Source of the DNA: Sphingomonadaceae bacterium
GTDB taxonomy: Bacteria > Pseudomonadota > Alphaproteobacteria > Sphingomonadales > Sphingomonadaceae
Length of the DNA stretch: 61,837 bases
Assembly: GCA_947477745.1 (NCBI GenBank)
Contig: CANJUF010000017.1
Span: 1 to 61,837 of the forward strand
Direction: 5' to 3'
Part shown: in pieces, positions 8,565 through 18,042 of the stretch
Position numbering within the stretch: the first letter of the stretch is position 1
How the letters are laid out: each line of letters begins with the position of its first letter
The notes under the pieces: model-generated
Told to the model about the DNA's origin: nothing
Database searches by the model: none
Seen by the model: only the letters and a program-made list of their open reading frames with translations
Translations under genes and position numbers: made by a program

Positions 8565-9455
8565 ATGATCGACACCACTACGCCATCATTGAACCCGCAA
8601 TCGCTTGAGCAGGAGCTCAGTGAGGCGCTCGAACGCGCCGATTCGGATGCCGCGACTGTCGTGCCGATCCTGCGTCACGTTCTTTCGAACGAGGATAACT
8701 CGCTGTTCGGAGATGAGATCGTCGCACGGATAAGGGGCATGGTGCGCCATCTTGCAGTGCAACTGCTCGACCGGCTTGAAAGCGGAGCCGGTGAACACGT
8801 TCCCTCGGAGCATGGCGACCAGCGCGTCGCCCAGCTTGCCGACCGGCTTCACGCCCGTTTCGGCACCGATCCGGTGCTGACGCCGCTGCTGCAGGCCCAA
8901 ATATCGGCGGCTGATTCCGATCTTTCGGCGCTGGCAATGCGCTTCCTTGCCGCGCAGGCGCGCCACGGCCAGTCGCAGCGGCGCATGAAGCTGCCGCTGT
9001 TCGAATTGCCGGGCGATCATCTTCACCATGCCTTGCTCGCGGCGCAATCGATCGAGCCGGCTTCAGGCGAGGCAGCGGCTGCCGCCGCGCAGCACGTGCG
9101 CCGCGAATACGACGAGGCGGCGACCCGGCTCGGGCTCGCCTCGCTGCTGCTGGCGCGGATGGGAGCGGGTGCGGCCGAGGCATTGGCAATAAATCACGCA
9201 GGCGTGGCTCTGTTCACGTCGGCGCTGGCGCTTGGCTCAGGTCTCGACCGCGACGCTGCCGTGCTCACAACCCACGAAACTCAGGCCGTGCGGCTCGCGC
9301 TCGCCCTGCGTTCGGCGGGGAGCAAGCCCGACATGGTACGGCAGCAGTGCCTGGCGCTGCATCCCGATATCGATTTTCCCGACCAGTTCGATGGCATCGG
9401 GCCGGACCGCGCCGCTGCACTGCTTGCGGCAGGCAGCAGCCTAGACGGTTATTGA
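8565..9455 (+). CDS. Conserved all-helical hypothetical protein
   Basis: About 296 residues, predicted almost entirely helical, Ala/Leu-rich, with no signal peptide or membrane segment. A middle block reads KLPLFELPGDHLHHALL (near residue 145) and is flanked by paired helices that look repeat-like. No catalytic motif was recognised and no family name can be given. An in-frame ATG at 8544 is the alternative start; neither has a clear ribosome binding site. It lies between the nucleotidyltransferase-like membrane protein and the kinase-like protein, ending 2 nt before the latter's ATG. Translational coupling with the kinase-like gene is therefore likely, and the product may be its partner. Confidence 0.7.
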   Translation: MIDTTTPSLNPQSLEQELSEALERADSDAATVVPILRHVLSNEDNSLFGDEIVARIRGMVRHLAVQLLDRLESGAGEHVPSEHGDQRVAQLADRLHARFGTDPVLTPLLQAQISAADSDLSALAMRFLAAQARHGQSQRRMKLPLFELPGDHLHHALLAAQSIEPASGEAAAAAAQHVRREYDEAATRLGLASLLLARMGAGAAEALAINHAGVALFTSALALGSGLDRDAAVLTTHETQAVRLALALRSAGSKPDMVRQQCLALHPDIDFPDQFDGIGPDRAAALLAAGSSLDGY

Positions 9456-9457
9456 TC

Positions 9458-10873
9458 ATGCCCGGCGCAGTGCCAGGATGCGCCATGGCGCTCACCGATG
9501 GCGGCGATTGCCTGCTAAGCGCCGACGAGCCGCTGGCTTCGTTGCAGCGTCAGTGCGGCGGCGAAATGCCGGGCATAATCGCGATCCCAGCGCTGCTTGA
9601 AACGGTGCGCAAGGCGCGCCGCTATCAGCTCAAGCTGGCGCGCTCAATTTCGGCACAGACCACATCCGATACCGTCAGCGCCTGGGTCGAGGTCGTGCCG
9701 CGGGCCGACGGCAATCCGGGCTGCGAGGTCCGGCTTGCAAGCTGGCAAGCCGTGCCGCTGGCGCAGGGCGACGATGCCGCCGCCGCCGCACAAACCAACT
9801 TTGTCGACCGCCAGGTGGCTGAACTGGCTGCAGTGCTCGATGCCGGACAGAGGGTGCTCGCGGTGACAAGCGAGGCACCCGACCTTGCCGCTCTGGCGGA
9901 CGCGATGGCGAATGGCCTTGGCCGGGCCTGGACCGAATTTGTCACCGTTTCGGGGCTTGAACACCGCCAGCCTGTCCACTGGCGCCTGCTCGATGGGGCG
10001 CGGGTCTCGGTCGAAGGCTCCGAAAGACAGTGGCGTGCCGTGCTGCAGCCTCGCCAGATCCTGGGAGGCCAGCCCGCCGACGGCTTCGAGCTGTTGCTGG
10101 TTTCCGACACGCCGCTACCGCCCGAATTCGCGCCCGAGCCGGACGAGACGACGCTCGCCGCGCGGCGCAATCACGTCATCGGGCAGGAGATCGCGCCAGC
10201 GCTGCGCCAGCCCATCGCGCGGATCATCGCCAATGCCGAAACCATTCGTGCCAAGCTCGCGGGGCCGCTTTCGGACGACTATGCGCGCTATGCCACCGAC
10301 ATCGCCAGCGCGGGCCAATTGCTGCTGGGCCTGCTGGACGACTTGTCCGATCTTGAAGTGGTCGAGGCGGAGGATTTCTCAACCGCGCCCGACCGGATCG
10401 ACCTTGCCGCCGTGGCCCGTCAGGCTGCGGGCATCCTCGCGGTTCGCGCCCGCGAAAAGGCCATCGCCATCGATGCGCCGCGTAACGGCGAGACGCTGCC
10501 CGCCGTCGCCGAATTCCGCCGCGTGCTGCAGATTCTCATCAACCTGATCGGCAATGCCATCCGCTATGCGCCCGCCAATTCGCAAATCTGGATCCGCATC
10601 GAGCGGCGAGGCGATCTTGCCTGCATCGTCGTCGCCGACCAAGGGCCGGGCCTCGGTTCCGATCAGGTTGCGGTGGTGTTCGACAAGTTCGAACGGCTCG
10701 GCCGCAGTGACGAAGGCGGATCGGGCCTTGGCCTCTATATCTCGCGCAAGCTGGCGCGGGCTATGCACGGCGACCTGACTGTCGATAGCGCACCCGGGCA
10801 GGGCGCACGCTTCGAACTGGTCGTGCCTTTCGACAAGCAAGCGGGCGAGGACAACGCCCCGCCCTTGCCTTGA
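9458..10873 (+). CDS. Histidine-kinase-like ATPase lacking the H-box histidine
   Basis: 471 residues, cytoplasmic (no membrane segment). Residues 1-230 are an unassigned sensor-like region. Residues 235-305 occupy the place of the HisKA dimerisation helices, but the H-box reads EIAPALRQPIARI, with P247 where SHELRTPL would have its His. The ATP-binding domain looks functional: N-box INLIGNAIRYA (N366), G1 box DQGPGLG (D394), F-box FDKFERLG and G2 box GSGLGLYISRKL. The protein could bind ATP yet not autophosphorylate on the usual residue. The gene starts 2 nt after the preceding stop and converges on gltA with a 4-base gap. A longer frame upstream overlaps the previous gene and is not preferred. 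Confidence 0.85.
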   Translation: MPGAVPGCAMALTDGGDCLLSADEPLASLQRQCGGEMPGIIAIPALLETVRKARRYQLKLARSISAQTTSDTVSAWVEVVPRADGNPGCEVRLASWQAVPLAQGDDAAAAAQTNFVDRQVAELAAVLDAGQRVLAVTSEAPDLAALADAMANGLGRAWTEFVTVSGLEHRQPVHWRLLDGARVSVEGSERQWRAVLQPRQILGGQPADGFELLLVSDTPLPPEFAPEPDETTLAARRNHVIGQEIAPALRQPIARIIANAETIRAKLAGPLSDDYARYATDIASAGQLLLGLLDDLSDLEVVEAEDFSTAPDRIDLAAVARQAAGILAVRAREKAIAIDAPRNGETLPAVAEFRRVLQILINLIGNAIRYAPANSQIWIRIERRGDLACIVVADQGPGLGSDQVAVVFDKFERLGRSDEGGSGLGLYISRKLARAMHGDLTVDSAPGQGARFELVVPFDKQAGEDNAPPLP

Positions 10874-10877
10874 TCGG

Positions 10878-12161
10878 TTAGCGCTGGTCGACCGGCACGT
10901 AATCGCGCTGCACCGGGCCGGTATAGAGCTGGCGCGGGCGGCCGATCTTCTGGCCGGGATCGGAAATCATCTCGTTCCACTGCGCAACCCAGCCCACGGT
11001 GCGCGCAAGCGCGAACAGCACGGTGAACATCGTCGTCGGGAAACCGATCGCTGACAGGATGATGCCCGAATAGAAATCGACGTTGGGGAACAGCTTCTTC
11101 TCGATGAAGTAGGGATCGTTGAGCGCGATCTCCTCAAGCCGCAGCGCCGTCTCGAACAGCGGATCGGTGACCTTCATCGCGTCGAAAACTTCGCGCACGG
11201 TCGATTGCATCACCGTCGCGCGCGGATCGTAGTTCTTGTAGACGCGGTGGCCGAAGCCCATCAGGCGGAACGGATCGTCCTTGTCCTTGGCCCGCTCGAT
11301 ATAGTGCGGAATCCGGTCGGGCGTGCCGATCTCGCGCAGCATTTCGAGCGCCGCCTCGTTCGCGCCGCCGTGCGCCGGGCCCCACAGGCAGGCGATGCCC
11401 GCCGCGATGCAGGCAAACGGGTTCGCGCCCGACGAGCCGGCGAGCCGCACGGTCGAGGTCGATGCGTTCTGCTCGTGATCGGCGTGGAGGATGAATATCC
11501 GGTCCATCGCCTTCTCGACCGCTGGAAGCACCTCGTATTCTTCCGCCGGGACGCCAAAGGTCATGCGCAGGAAGTTGCCGGTGTAGGACAGTGAGTTGTC
11601 AGGGTACAGGAACGGCTGTCCGATCGAATACTTGTACGCCATGGCGGCAATTGTCGGCATTTTCGCGATCAGCCGGTGGCTGGCGATGCGGCGCTGGAGG
11701 GGATCGGCGATGTCGGTTGAATCGTGGTAGAAGGCCGAAAGCGCGCCGACCACGCCGCACATGATCGCCATCGGGTGCGCATCGCGCCGGAAACCGCGAT
11801 AGAAGGTCGCAAGCTGCTCGTGGACCATGGTGTGGCGGCTGATCGTATAGTCGAACTGTTCAAGTTCGTCCTTGGATGGCAGCTCACCGTTCAGCAGCAG
11901 GTAGCACACTTCCATGAAGCTCGACTGTTCGGCCAATTGGCCGATCGGATAGCCCCGGTGGAGCAACACGCCTTCCTCGCCGTCGATGAAGGTCAGCGCG
12001 CTTTCGCAGCTCGCGGTCGAGGTGAAGCCAGGATCGAAAGTGAACATCCCGGTTTGGCCATAGAGCTTGCGGATGTCGATGACGTCCGGCCCGACGCTGC
12101 CCTTCATGACCGCGCAATCGACGTCCTTGCCGCCCACGCTGAATTTCGCTTGATCACCCAC
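10878..12161 (-). CDS. gltA: Citrate synthase
   Basis: Condenses acetyl-CoA and oxaloacetate to citrate, the entry step of the TCA cycle. The 427-residue length fits the Gram-negative hexameric (type II) enzyme. An N-terminal beta domain ([18 protein letters not shown]) precedes the catalytic core. Active-site blocks visible are [27 protein letters not shown] (catalytic His) and VDFYSGI (catalytic Asp). It follows gltX on the same strand after 17 bases, so the pair is probably cotranscribed. NADH inhibition, known for this subtype, cannot be judged from the sequence. Confidence 0.97.
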   Translation of the reverse strand: MGDQAKFSVGGKDVDCAVMKGSVGPDVIDIRKLYGQTGMFTFDPGFTSTASCESALTFIDGEEGVLLHRGYPIGQLAEQSSFMEVCYLLLNGELPSKDELEQFDYTISRHTMVHEQLATFYRGFRRDAHPMAIMCGVVGALSAFYHDSTDIADPLQRRIASHRLIAKMPTIAAMAYKYSIGQPFLYPDNSLSYTGNFLRMTFGVPAEEYEVLPAVEKAMDRIFILHADHEQNASTSTVRLAGSSGANPFACIAAGIACLWGPAHGGANEAALEMLREIGTPDRIPHYIERAKDKDDPFRLMGFGHRVYKNYDPRATVMQSTVREVFDAMKVTDPLFETALRLEEIALNDPYFIEKKLFPNVDFYSGIILSAIGFPTTMFTVLFALARTVGWVAQWNEMISDPGQKIGRPRQLYTGPVQRDYVPVDQR

Positions 12162-12178
12162 TTCGCGTTACTCCCCTG

Positions 12179-13630
12179 TCATTGCGGTGCTGCCGAGGCA
12201 CGCGCCTGTGCGCCAATCCGCGCCAGGCTCTCGTCCCGTCCAAGCAGAACCAGTACATCGAAAATTCCCGGTGAGGTCGTCTGGCCGGTGAGCGCCGCAC
12301 GCAGCGGCTGCGCCAGCTTGCCCAGGCCCAAGCCCAGTTCTTCGGCGAGCGCCTTGACACTCGCTTCAAGCGCCTCAAGCGTCCACTCCCCATGCGCGGC
12401 AAGCCGCTGGTGAGCGAGACCGAGCCGGTCGCGCGCGTCCTCGTCGAGCAGCGCCTGCGCCTTTTCGCTAATCGCCAGCGGACGCGAAGCGAACAGGAAA
12501 GCTGCTCCCTCGGCGATCTCGCCCATGTCTTTCGCCCGGACCTTGAGCACGGGCATCGCGCGCGTCAGCAAGTCGATATCGACCGCGCCTTCCATGCGCT
12601 CGGCAGCCAAGGCCGCGAGCCGCATGTCATCCGCCTCGCGCAGATAGATACCGTTGAGGTTCTGCAATTTCGCGAGATCGAAGCGTGACGGGCTCTTGCC
12701 GATCCCGGCAATGTCGAACAGTTCGATCGCCCGTTCGCGAGTGATCACGTCTTCGTCGCCGTATCCCCAGCCAAGCCGAAGGAGATAGTTCGAGAGCGCC
12801 TCGGGCAGGACGCCCATTTCGTCGCGGTAAGCCTCGACGCCGAGCGCGCCGTGGCGTTTGGAAAGCTTCGCGCCGTCAGCGCCGTGGATCAGCGGAATGT
12901 GGGCATAGACCGGATCGGGCCAACCACCCTCAATTTCGTTCATCGCGCGAATGATCGGCAATTGGCGGAAGGCATTGCTGAGGTGATCGTCGCCGCGAAT
13001 CACGTGAGTCACGCCCATGTCGTGATCGTCGACCACCACCGCGAGCATATAAGTCGGGGTGCCGTCCGAGCGCAGGATGATGTAATCGTCGATCTCGACA
13101 TTGCTGACCGTGACCCTGCCCTGGACCGCGTCCTCGATTACCGTCTCGCCCTCGTTCGGGGCCTTGAGGCGAACCACGAAAGGCGATCCCGGCGGCGCAT
13201 GCGAGGCATCGCGATCGCGCCAGCGCCCGTCGTAACGCAGCGGCTGCTTGGCGGCGCGCTGGGCGGCGCGCATTTCTTCAAGCTCCTCCTGCGTTGCATA
13301 GCAGCGGTAGGCGTAGCCATTTGCCAGCAGCGCCTCGGCAATTTCGACATGGCGCGAGCCGCGCTCGGACTGGAACACCGGCGCCTCGTCATAATCGAGC
13401 CCAAGCCAGTCAAGCCCGCTGATGATCGCGTCTATCGCTTCCTGGGTGGAGCGCGCCTTGTCTGTATCCTCGATCCGCAGCAGCGCCTTGCCGCCGTGGT
13501 GACGCGCATAGAGCCAGTTGAACAGCGCGGTGCGCGCGCCGCCGATATGCAGGAAGCCGGTGGGTGAGGGGGCAAAGCGCGTGACGACCTGGCGTCCCGA
13601 AGCTCCACTGCCGCCCGCGCTGCTTGCCAT
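12179..13630 (-). CDS. gltX: Glutamyl-tRNA synthetase
   Basis: Charges tRNA-Glu (and, in many alphaproteobacteria with two GltX copies, possibly tRNA-Gln as a non-discriminating enzyme). 483 residues. Class I signatures are present: [20 protein letters not shown] carries the HIGH-like element and [10 protein letters not shown] is the KMSKS-like loop. The C-terminal helical anticodon-binding domain starts near residue 320. An N-terminal extension rich in Gly/Ser precedes the core. It lies divergent from the comEC remnant and upstream of gltA. Confidence 0.96.
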   Translation of the reverse strand: MASSAGGSGASGRQVVTRFAPSPTGFLHIGGARTALFNWLYARHHGGKALLRIEDTDKARSTQEAIDAIISGLDWLGLDYDEAPVFQSERGSRHVEIAEALLANGYAYRCYATQEELEEMRAAQRAAKQPLRYDGRWRDRDASHAPPGSPFVVRLKAPNEGETVIEDAVQGRVTVSNVEIDDYIILRSDGTPTYMLAVVVDDHDMGVTHVIRGDDHLSNAFRQLPIIRAMNEIEGGWPDPVYAHIPLIHGADGAKLSKRHGALGVEAYRDEMGVLPEALSNYLLRLGWGYGDEDVITRERAIELFDIAGIGKSPSRFDLAKLQNLNGIYLREADDMRLAALAAERMEGAVDIDLLTRAMPVLKVRAKDMGEIAEGAAFLFASRPLAISEKAQALLDEDARDRLGLAHQRLAAHGEWTLEALEASVKALAEELGLGLGKLAQPLRAALTGQTTSPGIFDVLVLLGRDESLARIGAQARASAAPQ

Positions 13631-13751
13631 TGCACTCGTGTTCCTGTCCTATCGGCAGATGGCCACCAATGCCGCCAGTCCGCCAAACCCGCAGCCTGCC
13701 GAGGAAAGCGGCGCTGCATTGCAGCATAGCCAATGGCGCAGGCGAAGCGCA

Positions 13752-14347
13752 ATGTCGAGCATTTTGGCCGCTTGCGAGCAATTTCTGGCCTCGGCGCAAT
13801 TCGACCGTGCGCCGTGGCTCGCGGTGGCCTTTGCAGCGGGAATCGGCGCGTGGTTCGCGCTGCCGGGTCCGTGGCAATGGGCAGGCCTGATCGCCTTGTG
13901 TCTCAGTGCCGCGCTGGCTGCGCTGGCGGGGCTGCGCGAGGACGGGGAGGTGCCTTATTTGCGTCAGGCGCTGGTGCTGTTGCCGCTCGCCGTTGCTGCC
14001 GGTTCGGGGACGGTCTGGACCAAATCCGCGATGGTCGGCCAGCCTGCGACGAGCGCGACTGGCGCTTGCTGATCGCGCGCGGTCGCGACATGGCGCCCGA
14101 ACGCGCGCTCGCCGTTGCAAGCGAACGCGCGGACATCGTGATTGCGGACCGTTGGTTGCCGTCGAGCTGCCATCCGAGCTGGCTCAAGATCGACCGTGAC
14201 ACACTTGCGCGCAGCGGAGGCATGACGATCGACCTGCGGAACGGCGAAATTCGCACCGTCCGCGAAGGTCAGGGTGCGCATGGCTGGTGGCGCGAAGCCA
14301 CGCCGCGCCGACTGCGCCCCAGTCCGAAACGCAACCCAAAAGGCTAG
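13752..14347 (+). pseudogene. comEC: comEC remnant with a large internal deletion
   Basis: Two pieces of the DNA-uptake channel ComEC/Rec2 abut out of frame. Bases 13752 to about 14045 encode the N-terminus (FDRAPWLAVAFAAGIGAW and TM helices, about 98 residues) and run into a TGA at 14070. From about 14050, one frame over, the extreme C-terminus follows: DWRLLIARGRDM, ADIVIADRWLP, the CHPSWLKIDRD block and GQGAHGWW, to the stop at 14345-14347. Normal ComEC is about 700 residues; the competence channel and nearly all of the metallo-beta-lactamase domain are gone. The stop overlaps the lexA stop by 4 nt (CTAG). Gene order (lexA, comEC, gltX) matches relatives, so this is an in-place deletion. 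Confidence 0.85.
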
Positions 14348-15030
14348 TTATAGCGGCGCAGCAGCCCCGCCAGCTTGCCTTGCACAACGACTTCACCGGG
14401 CCGGTAAAGCTGCGGCTCATAGGCGGCGTTGGCCGGATCGAGCCGCACCATGCCGTTTTCGCGCCGCAGATACTTGAGCGTGGCTTCCTCGCCGCGCACC
14501 AACGCCACAACAATCTCACCGTCGCGGGCGGTATCGGTGCGCCGCACCAGCGCATAGTCACCGTCAAAGATGCCCGCGTCGATCATCGAATCGCCGGAAA
14601 CCTCGAGCGCATAGTGTTCACCCGCGCCAAGCAGCGCTGCGGGCACGGGAAGCATCGCCTGCCCCTCCATCGCTTCGATCGGGACGCCGGCGGCAATCCG
14701 GCCGTGCAGCGGTATTTCGATGACGTCGTTAGCTGCGACGGGCGGGGCCGAGCGCGCCGCGGGTTCGGGCACGTTGGAATTGGCCGCAGCGAGCGCGGGC
14801 TTGCGCGCGCCCTGATCCTCGGGTGCGCGGATCACTTCGAGCGCGCGGGCGCGGTTAGGCAGGCGGCGGATGAAGCCGCGTTCCTCAAGCGCCGAGATCA
14901 GGCGGTGAACGCCCGACTTCGACTTGAGGTCGAGAGCTTCCTTCATCTCCTCGAAGCTGGGCGAGACGCCGCTCTCCTCAAGCCGAATCTGGATGAAACG
15001 GAGCAGTTCGTGTTGCTTTCGTGTCAGCAT
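14344..15030 (-). CDS. lexA: LexA repressor (SOS regulator)
   Basis: Represses SOS genes until RecA filaments trigger self-cleavage. 228 residues with an N-terminal winged helix (residues 1-65, [21 protein letters not shown]). A linker is followed by the cleavage site AAG in [11 protein letters not shown] near residue 121. The S24 peptidase fold has catalytic Ser in [10 protein letters not shown] and Lys in EATLKYLRR. It lies 69 bases downstream of moeA on the same strand. A GTTC-N7-GTTC box in this gap indicates its own autoregulated promoter. Confidence 0.96.
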   Translation of the reverse strand: MLTRKQHELLRFIQIRLEESGVSPSFEEMKEALDLKSKSGVHRLISALEERGFIRRLPNRARALEVIRAPEDQGARKPALAAANSNVPEPAARSAPPVAANDVIEIPLHGRIAAGVPIEAMEGQAMLPVPAALLGAGEHYALEVSGDSMIDAGIFDGDYALVRRTDTARDGEIVVALVRGEEATLKYLRRENGMVRLDPANAAYEPQLYRPGEVVVQGKLAGLLRRYN

Positions 15031-15060
15031 GAGTCGCCAGCCTTCCGAGGACGATTGAGT

Positions 15061-15075
15061 GAACGAATATGGAAC
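15061..15075 (-). promoter_or_regulatory. SOS box (LexA operator) of lexA
   Basis: Reading the minus strand the site is GTTC-CATATTC-GTTC, an exact match to the alphaproteobacterial LexA consensus GTTC-N7-GTTC. It lies 31-45 bases before the lexA start codon, within the moeA-lexA gap. Negative autoregulation of lexA is expected. Confidence 0.85.
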
Positions 15076-15099
15076 AAGTAAGCAACAAAACTTTCGTCG

Positions 15100-16323
15100 T
15101 CAAGCGTTTCCGCCATTTCCGATCCAGTAGATGCTGATCTGCTCTCCCACGGCAGCGGCAGGAGCATTGGCGGCGCGGTCGATGAGCACGTTGCTCGCCG
15201 CCAGCGAAGCGAGCGCGCCGCTGTCCTGGACCTCTTGCGGCGTCACCGTTCCGCCGTCCCAAAGGCCGCGCACGAATTCGCGGCGATTGCCGATGGCGCG
15301 CAGTGGAGCGCCAAGCCGTGCGGCAAAAGCCTGCGGTATCGGCTGCGCAGCGCCGGCGGCCGCGCGCAGTATCGGCATGGCGAACAGGAACGCGGTGACG
15401 AAGCTCGATACGGGATTGCCGGGCAGTCCGATAACGATTTGGGTCGGACCTGCGCGTTCGCGCGTGGCTACCAGCAGCGGCTTGCCCGGTTTGATCGCGA
15501 CACGCCAGAAATCGATCTGCGCACCCAGTGCCTCGAGCGCGGGCCGGACAAGATCGTGATCGCCCACCGATGCGCCGCCACTGGTGATGACGACATCGCA
15601 GTCACCAGCGCTTTCGAAGGCCGTTTGCAGCGCCGCGAGATCGTCTGGAACGGGTCCGATGCGGCGAACTTCGCACCCAAGCGAGCGAACCATCGCGGCT
15701 AGCATTGCGCCATTGCTGGCTGGGATCTGGTGCGGGGCGCATCTATCGGGCGAAACGGCCAGCTCGTCGCCGCTGTCGAGCACGGCGACGCGCGGCGGCC
15801 GTCGCACCTCCAGCATTGCATGACCGGCCGAGAGCGCCAGCGCCGTCTGTGCAGGCCCGATCCGCGTTCCTGCTGAAAGCACCGCGTCGCCCGCATGGAA
15901 ATCGAGCCCGGCGCGGCGCACATGCTTTTCGGGCGGTTCGGGGCCGTCGCCGCTCAGGACGATAGTGTCGCCCTGACGCGCAATGTCTTCCTGCAGCACC
16001 ACGCTGCGGGCATCGGCGGGCATCAGCGCACCGGTGGAAATTCGCACCGCCTCGCCGGTCGCAATGGCCCCGGCAAAAGGATGCCCGGCCGCGCTCTCTC
16101 CCACCACTGTCCAAGGCCCAGCATAATCACCGGCGCGCACGGCATACCCGTCCATCGCCGAAAGATCGGCTGGGGGCTGGGTGCGTAGGGCCGCGAGAGG
16201 CGCAGCGAGATAACGGCCATGCGCCGCCTCGACCGGCAGGGATTCGACCGGCATCGTCGGCGCGAGCGCGATCAGCCGGGCCTGTGCTTCTTCAAGCGCC
16301 ACTGGCGGGGGATGCTTGCTCAC
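15100..16323 (-). CDS. moeA: Molybdopterin molybdenumtransferase
   Basis: Inserts molybdate into adenylylated molybdopterin to give active molybdenum cofactor. 407 residues. Domain I begins with the EEAQARLIAL helix and PPADLSAMDGYAVRAGD. The MoCF-binding domain III contains DSGDELAV, ITSGGASVGDHDLV and IGLPGNPVSSFV, all MoeA signatures. The C-terminal beta domain is complete. The start lies 10 bases after the moaC stop, so moaC-moeA form an operon that continues towards lexA. Confidence 0.95.
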   Translation of the reverse strand: MSKHPPPVALEEAQARLIALAPTMPVESLPVEAAHGRYLAAPLAALRTQPPADLSAMDGYAVRAGDYAGPWTVVGESAAGHPFAGAIATGEAVRISTGALMPADARSVVLQEDIARQGDTIVLSGDGPEPPEKHVRRAGLDFHAGDAVLSAGTRIGPAQTALALSAGHAMLEVRRPPRVAVLDSGDELAVSPDRCAPHQIPASNGAMLAAMVRSLGCEVRRIGPVPDDLAALQTAFESAGDCDVVITSGGASVGDHDLVRPALEALGAQIDFWRVAIKPGKPLLVATRERAGPTQIVIGLPGNPVSSFVTAFLFAMPILRAAAGAAQPIPQAFAARLGAPLRAIGNRREFVRGLWDGGTVTPQEVQDSGALASLAASNVLIDRAANAPAAAVGEQISIYWIGNGGNA

Positions 16324-16333
16324 GCCCGCACCA

Positions 16334-16855
16334 TCAGGCGATGTCCGGCGCGCGCCAGTGGCCCGACTTGCCGCCGCGCTTTTCGATGAGGCGCACCTGC
16401 TCGATCACCATCGCCTTGTCGAGCGCCTTGGCCATGTCATAAATCGTCACCAAGGCTATGGTCGCCGCGACGATCGCTTCCATCTCGACCCCGGTCTTTC
16501 CAGTGAGCGAGGCGCTGGCGGTGACGCGGATGGCATCCTGCTCCCAAGCGAAATCGATGGCCACTGCATCGAGCGCGAGCGGATGGCACATCGGAATGAG
16601 GTCCCCGGTGCGCTTGGCGGCCATGATCCCGGCGATGCGCGCCGTGCCGAGCACGTCGCCTTTGGGCGCATTGCCCGCCTTGATCGCATTGAGCGCGGCT
16701 TGCGACATGCGGATTCGGCCCGAGGCGACCGCCAAGCGGGGGGTGGCGGGCTTGGCGCCGACATCGACCATGCGCGCGCTGCCCCGCGCATCGATATGGG
16801 TGAGGCCGCCTGCGCCCGCGCCGCTGCCGGGGCTATCTGTCGTCGAACTGTTCAT
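16334..16855 (-). CDS. moaC: Cyclic pyranopterin monophosphate synthase
   Basis: Second half of the first step of molybdenum cofactor biosynthesis, converting the MoaA product into cyclic pyranopterin monophosphate. 173 residues with all family blocks: [56 protein letters not shown] and [18 protein letters not shown] short Ser/Gly-rich extension (about 15 residues) precedes the usual N-terminus. It is divergent from the AI-2E-family permease and heads the moaC-moeA pair. Confidence 0.95.
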   Translation of the reverse strand: MNSSTTDSPGSGAGAGGLTHIDARGSARMVDVGAKPATPRLAVASGRIRMSQAALNAIKAGNAPKGDVLGTARIAGIMAAKRTGDLIPMCHPLALDAVAIDFAWEQDAIRVTASASLTGKTGVEMEAIVAATIALVTIYDMAKALDKAMVIEQVRLIEKRGGKSGHWRAPDIA

Positions 16856-16959
16856 AATTGCCTTGTGCCAGACCTTTGTCAGACAAAACAGGCCAAACCA
16901 GCGATGGATTTGCAGCCGTGATCGTGCGATTGCAGTGCCCGGTTATAACTCAGGCACGG

Positions 16960-18042
16960 ATGCGAACAATGCCTATGCGGCGTCTGGAAGATGGCGGATT
17001 TCTGGTGTTGCTGCTGGCGATCACCTTGCTGTTCGCATGGCTGATCCTGCCGTTCTTCGGCGCGATTGTGTGGGGTGTGATCGTCGCGATACTATTCAGA
17101 CCGGTCTATGTGCGGCTTGAGCGTAGGCTCGGCGGGAGGCCAAATACGGCCGCTGCGCTGTGCCTGCTGCTGGTGGTCGCGCTCGTCTTGCTTCCCGCGC
17201 TGCTGCTGGGGTTCAGCCTCGCGCAGGAGGCCGCCAACCTCTATCTCCAGCTACAGAATGGAGAGATCGATCCCGTCTCTATGATCGAGCAAGTACGCCA
17301 GTCGCTGCCGGACTGGGCGGACAAGTTGATCGTCTCTTCCGGCTGGACCGATCTCGAGCGGGCGAGATCGATGGTCGGCTCGAGCCTGGCCAGTGTGCTC
17401 CAGAACATCGCGAGCCGCGCCGTCGGTGTGGGGCAGGGGGCACTTCAGCTTCTGGCGGCACTGGGCGTGATGCTTTATCTCGTCTTCTTCCTGCTGCGCG
17501 ATGGCGACATTATCGCGGAAAAGGTCCGGCAAGCGCTGCCGCTTCGCCCTTCGATCCGCGACCGGTTGATCCGGCATTTCATCATCGTCACCCGCGCGAC
17601 GATGAAGGGCACGGTCGTGGTCTCGATCGTGCAGGGCGTGGTGGGCGGCATAATCTTCTGGGTTCTTGGCATGGAAGCGCCGATCCTGTGGGGCCTGCTG
17701 ATGGGATTTTTCTCGCTGCTGCCCGCCGTTGGCACCGGCATCGTCTGGGTGCCGGTATCGGCCTACCTTCTGGCGACGGGTTCGATCACCGAAGGCCTGA
17801 TCCTCATCTTTTGCGGGCTCTTCGTCATCGGCTTGATCGACAACATCCTGCGCCCGATCCTGGTTGGACACGATACCAGGATGCCCGAATTCGTGATCCT
17901 GATCGCGACCGTTTCGGGCCTCAGTCTGATGGGTATCAATGGCGTGATCGTCGGCCCGATCATCGCCGCGCTGTTCCTCGCCATGTGGGAAACGGTCGCG
18001 CGAACCAATCCGATCACGAACCGCGATGTTAGCGAAGTCTAG
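16960..18042 (+). CDS. AI-2E family (PerM/TqsA-like) transporter
   Basis: About 360 residues with roughly eight membrane helices in the PF01594 pattern. A paired hairpin opens the protein ([25 protein letters not shown] split by a Pro), then a cytoplasmic helical region (about 90-150) and the conserved C-terminal helices with [13 protein letters not shown] and [19 protein letters not shown]. Members export small molecules including autoinducer-2 or act as Na+/H+ antiporters; the substrate here cannot be told. The ATG at 16960 is chosen, with 16975 as alternative. It is the only plus-strand gene between trpC and moaC, and its stop overlaps that of trpC by 4 nt (CTAG). Confidence 0.9.
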   Translation: MRTMPMRRLEDGGFLVLLLAITLLFAWLILPFFGAIVWGVIVAILFRPVYVRLERRLGGRPNTAAALCLLLVVALVLLPALLLGFSLAQEAANLYLQLQNGEIDPVSMIEQVRQSLPDWADKLIVSSGWTDLERARSMVGSSLASVLQNIASRAVGVGQGALQLLAALGVMLYLVFFLLRDGDIIAEKVRQALPLRPSIRDRLIRHFIIVTRATMKGTVVVSIVQGVVGGIIFWVLGMEAPILWGLLMGFFSLLPAVGTGIVWVPVSAYLLATGSITEGLILIFCGLFVIGLIDNILRPILVGHDTRMPEFVILIATVSGLSLMGINGVIVGPIIAALFLAMWETVARTNPITNRDVSEV

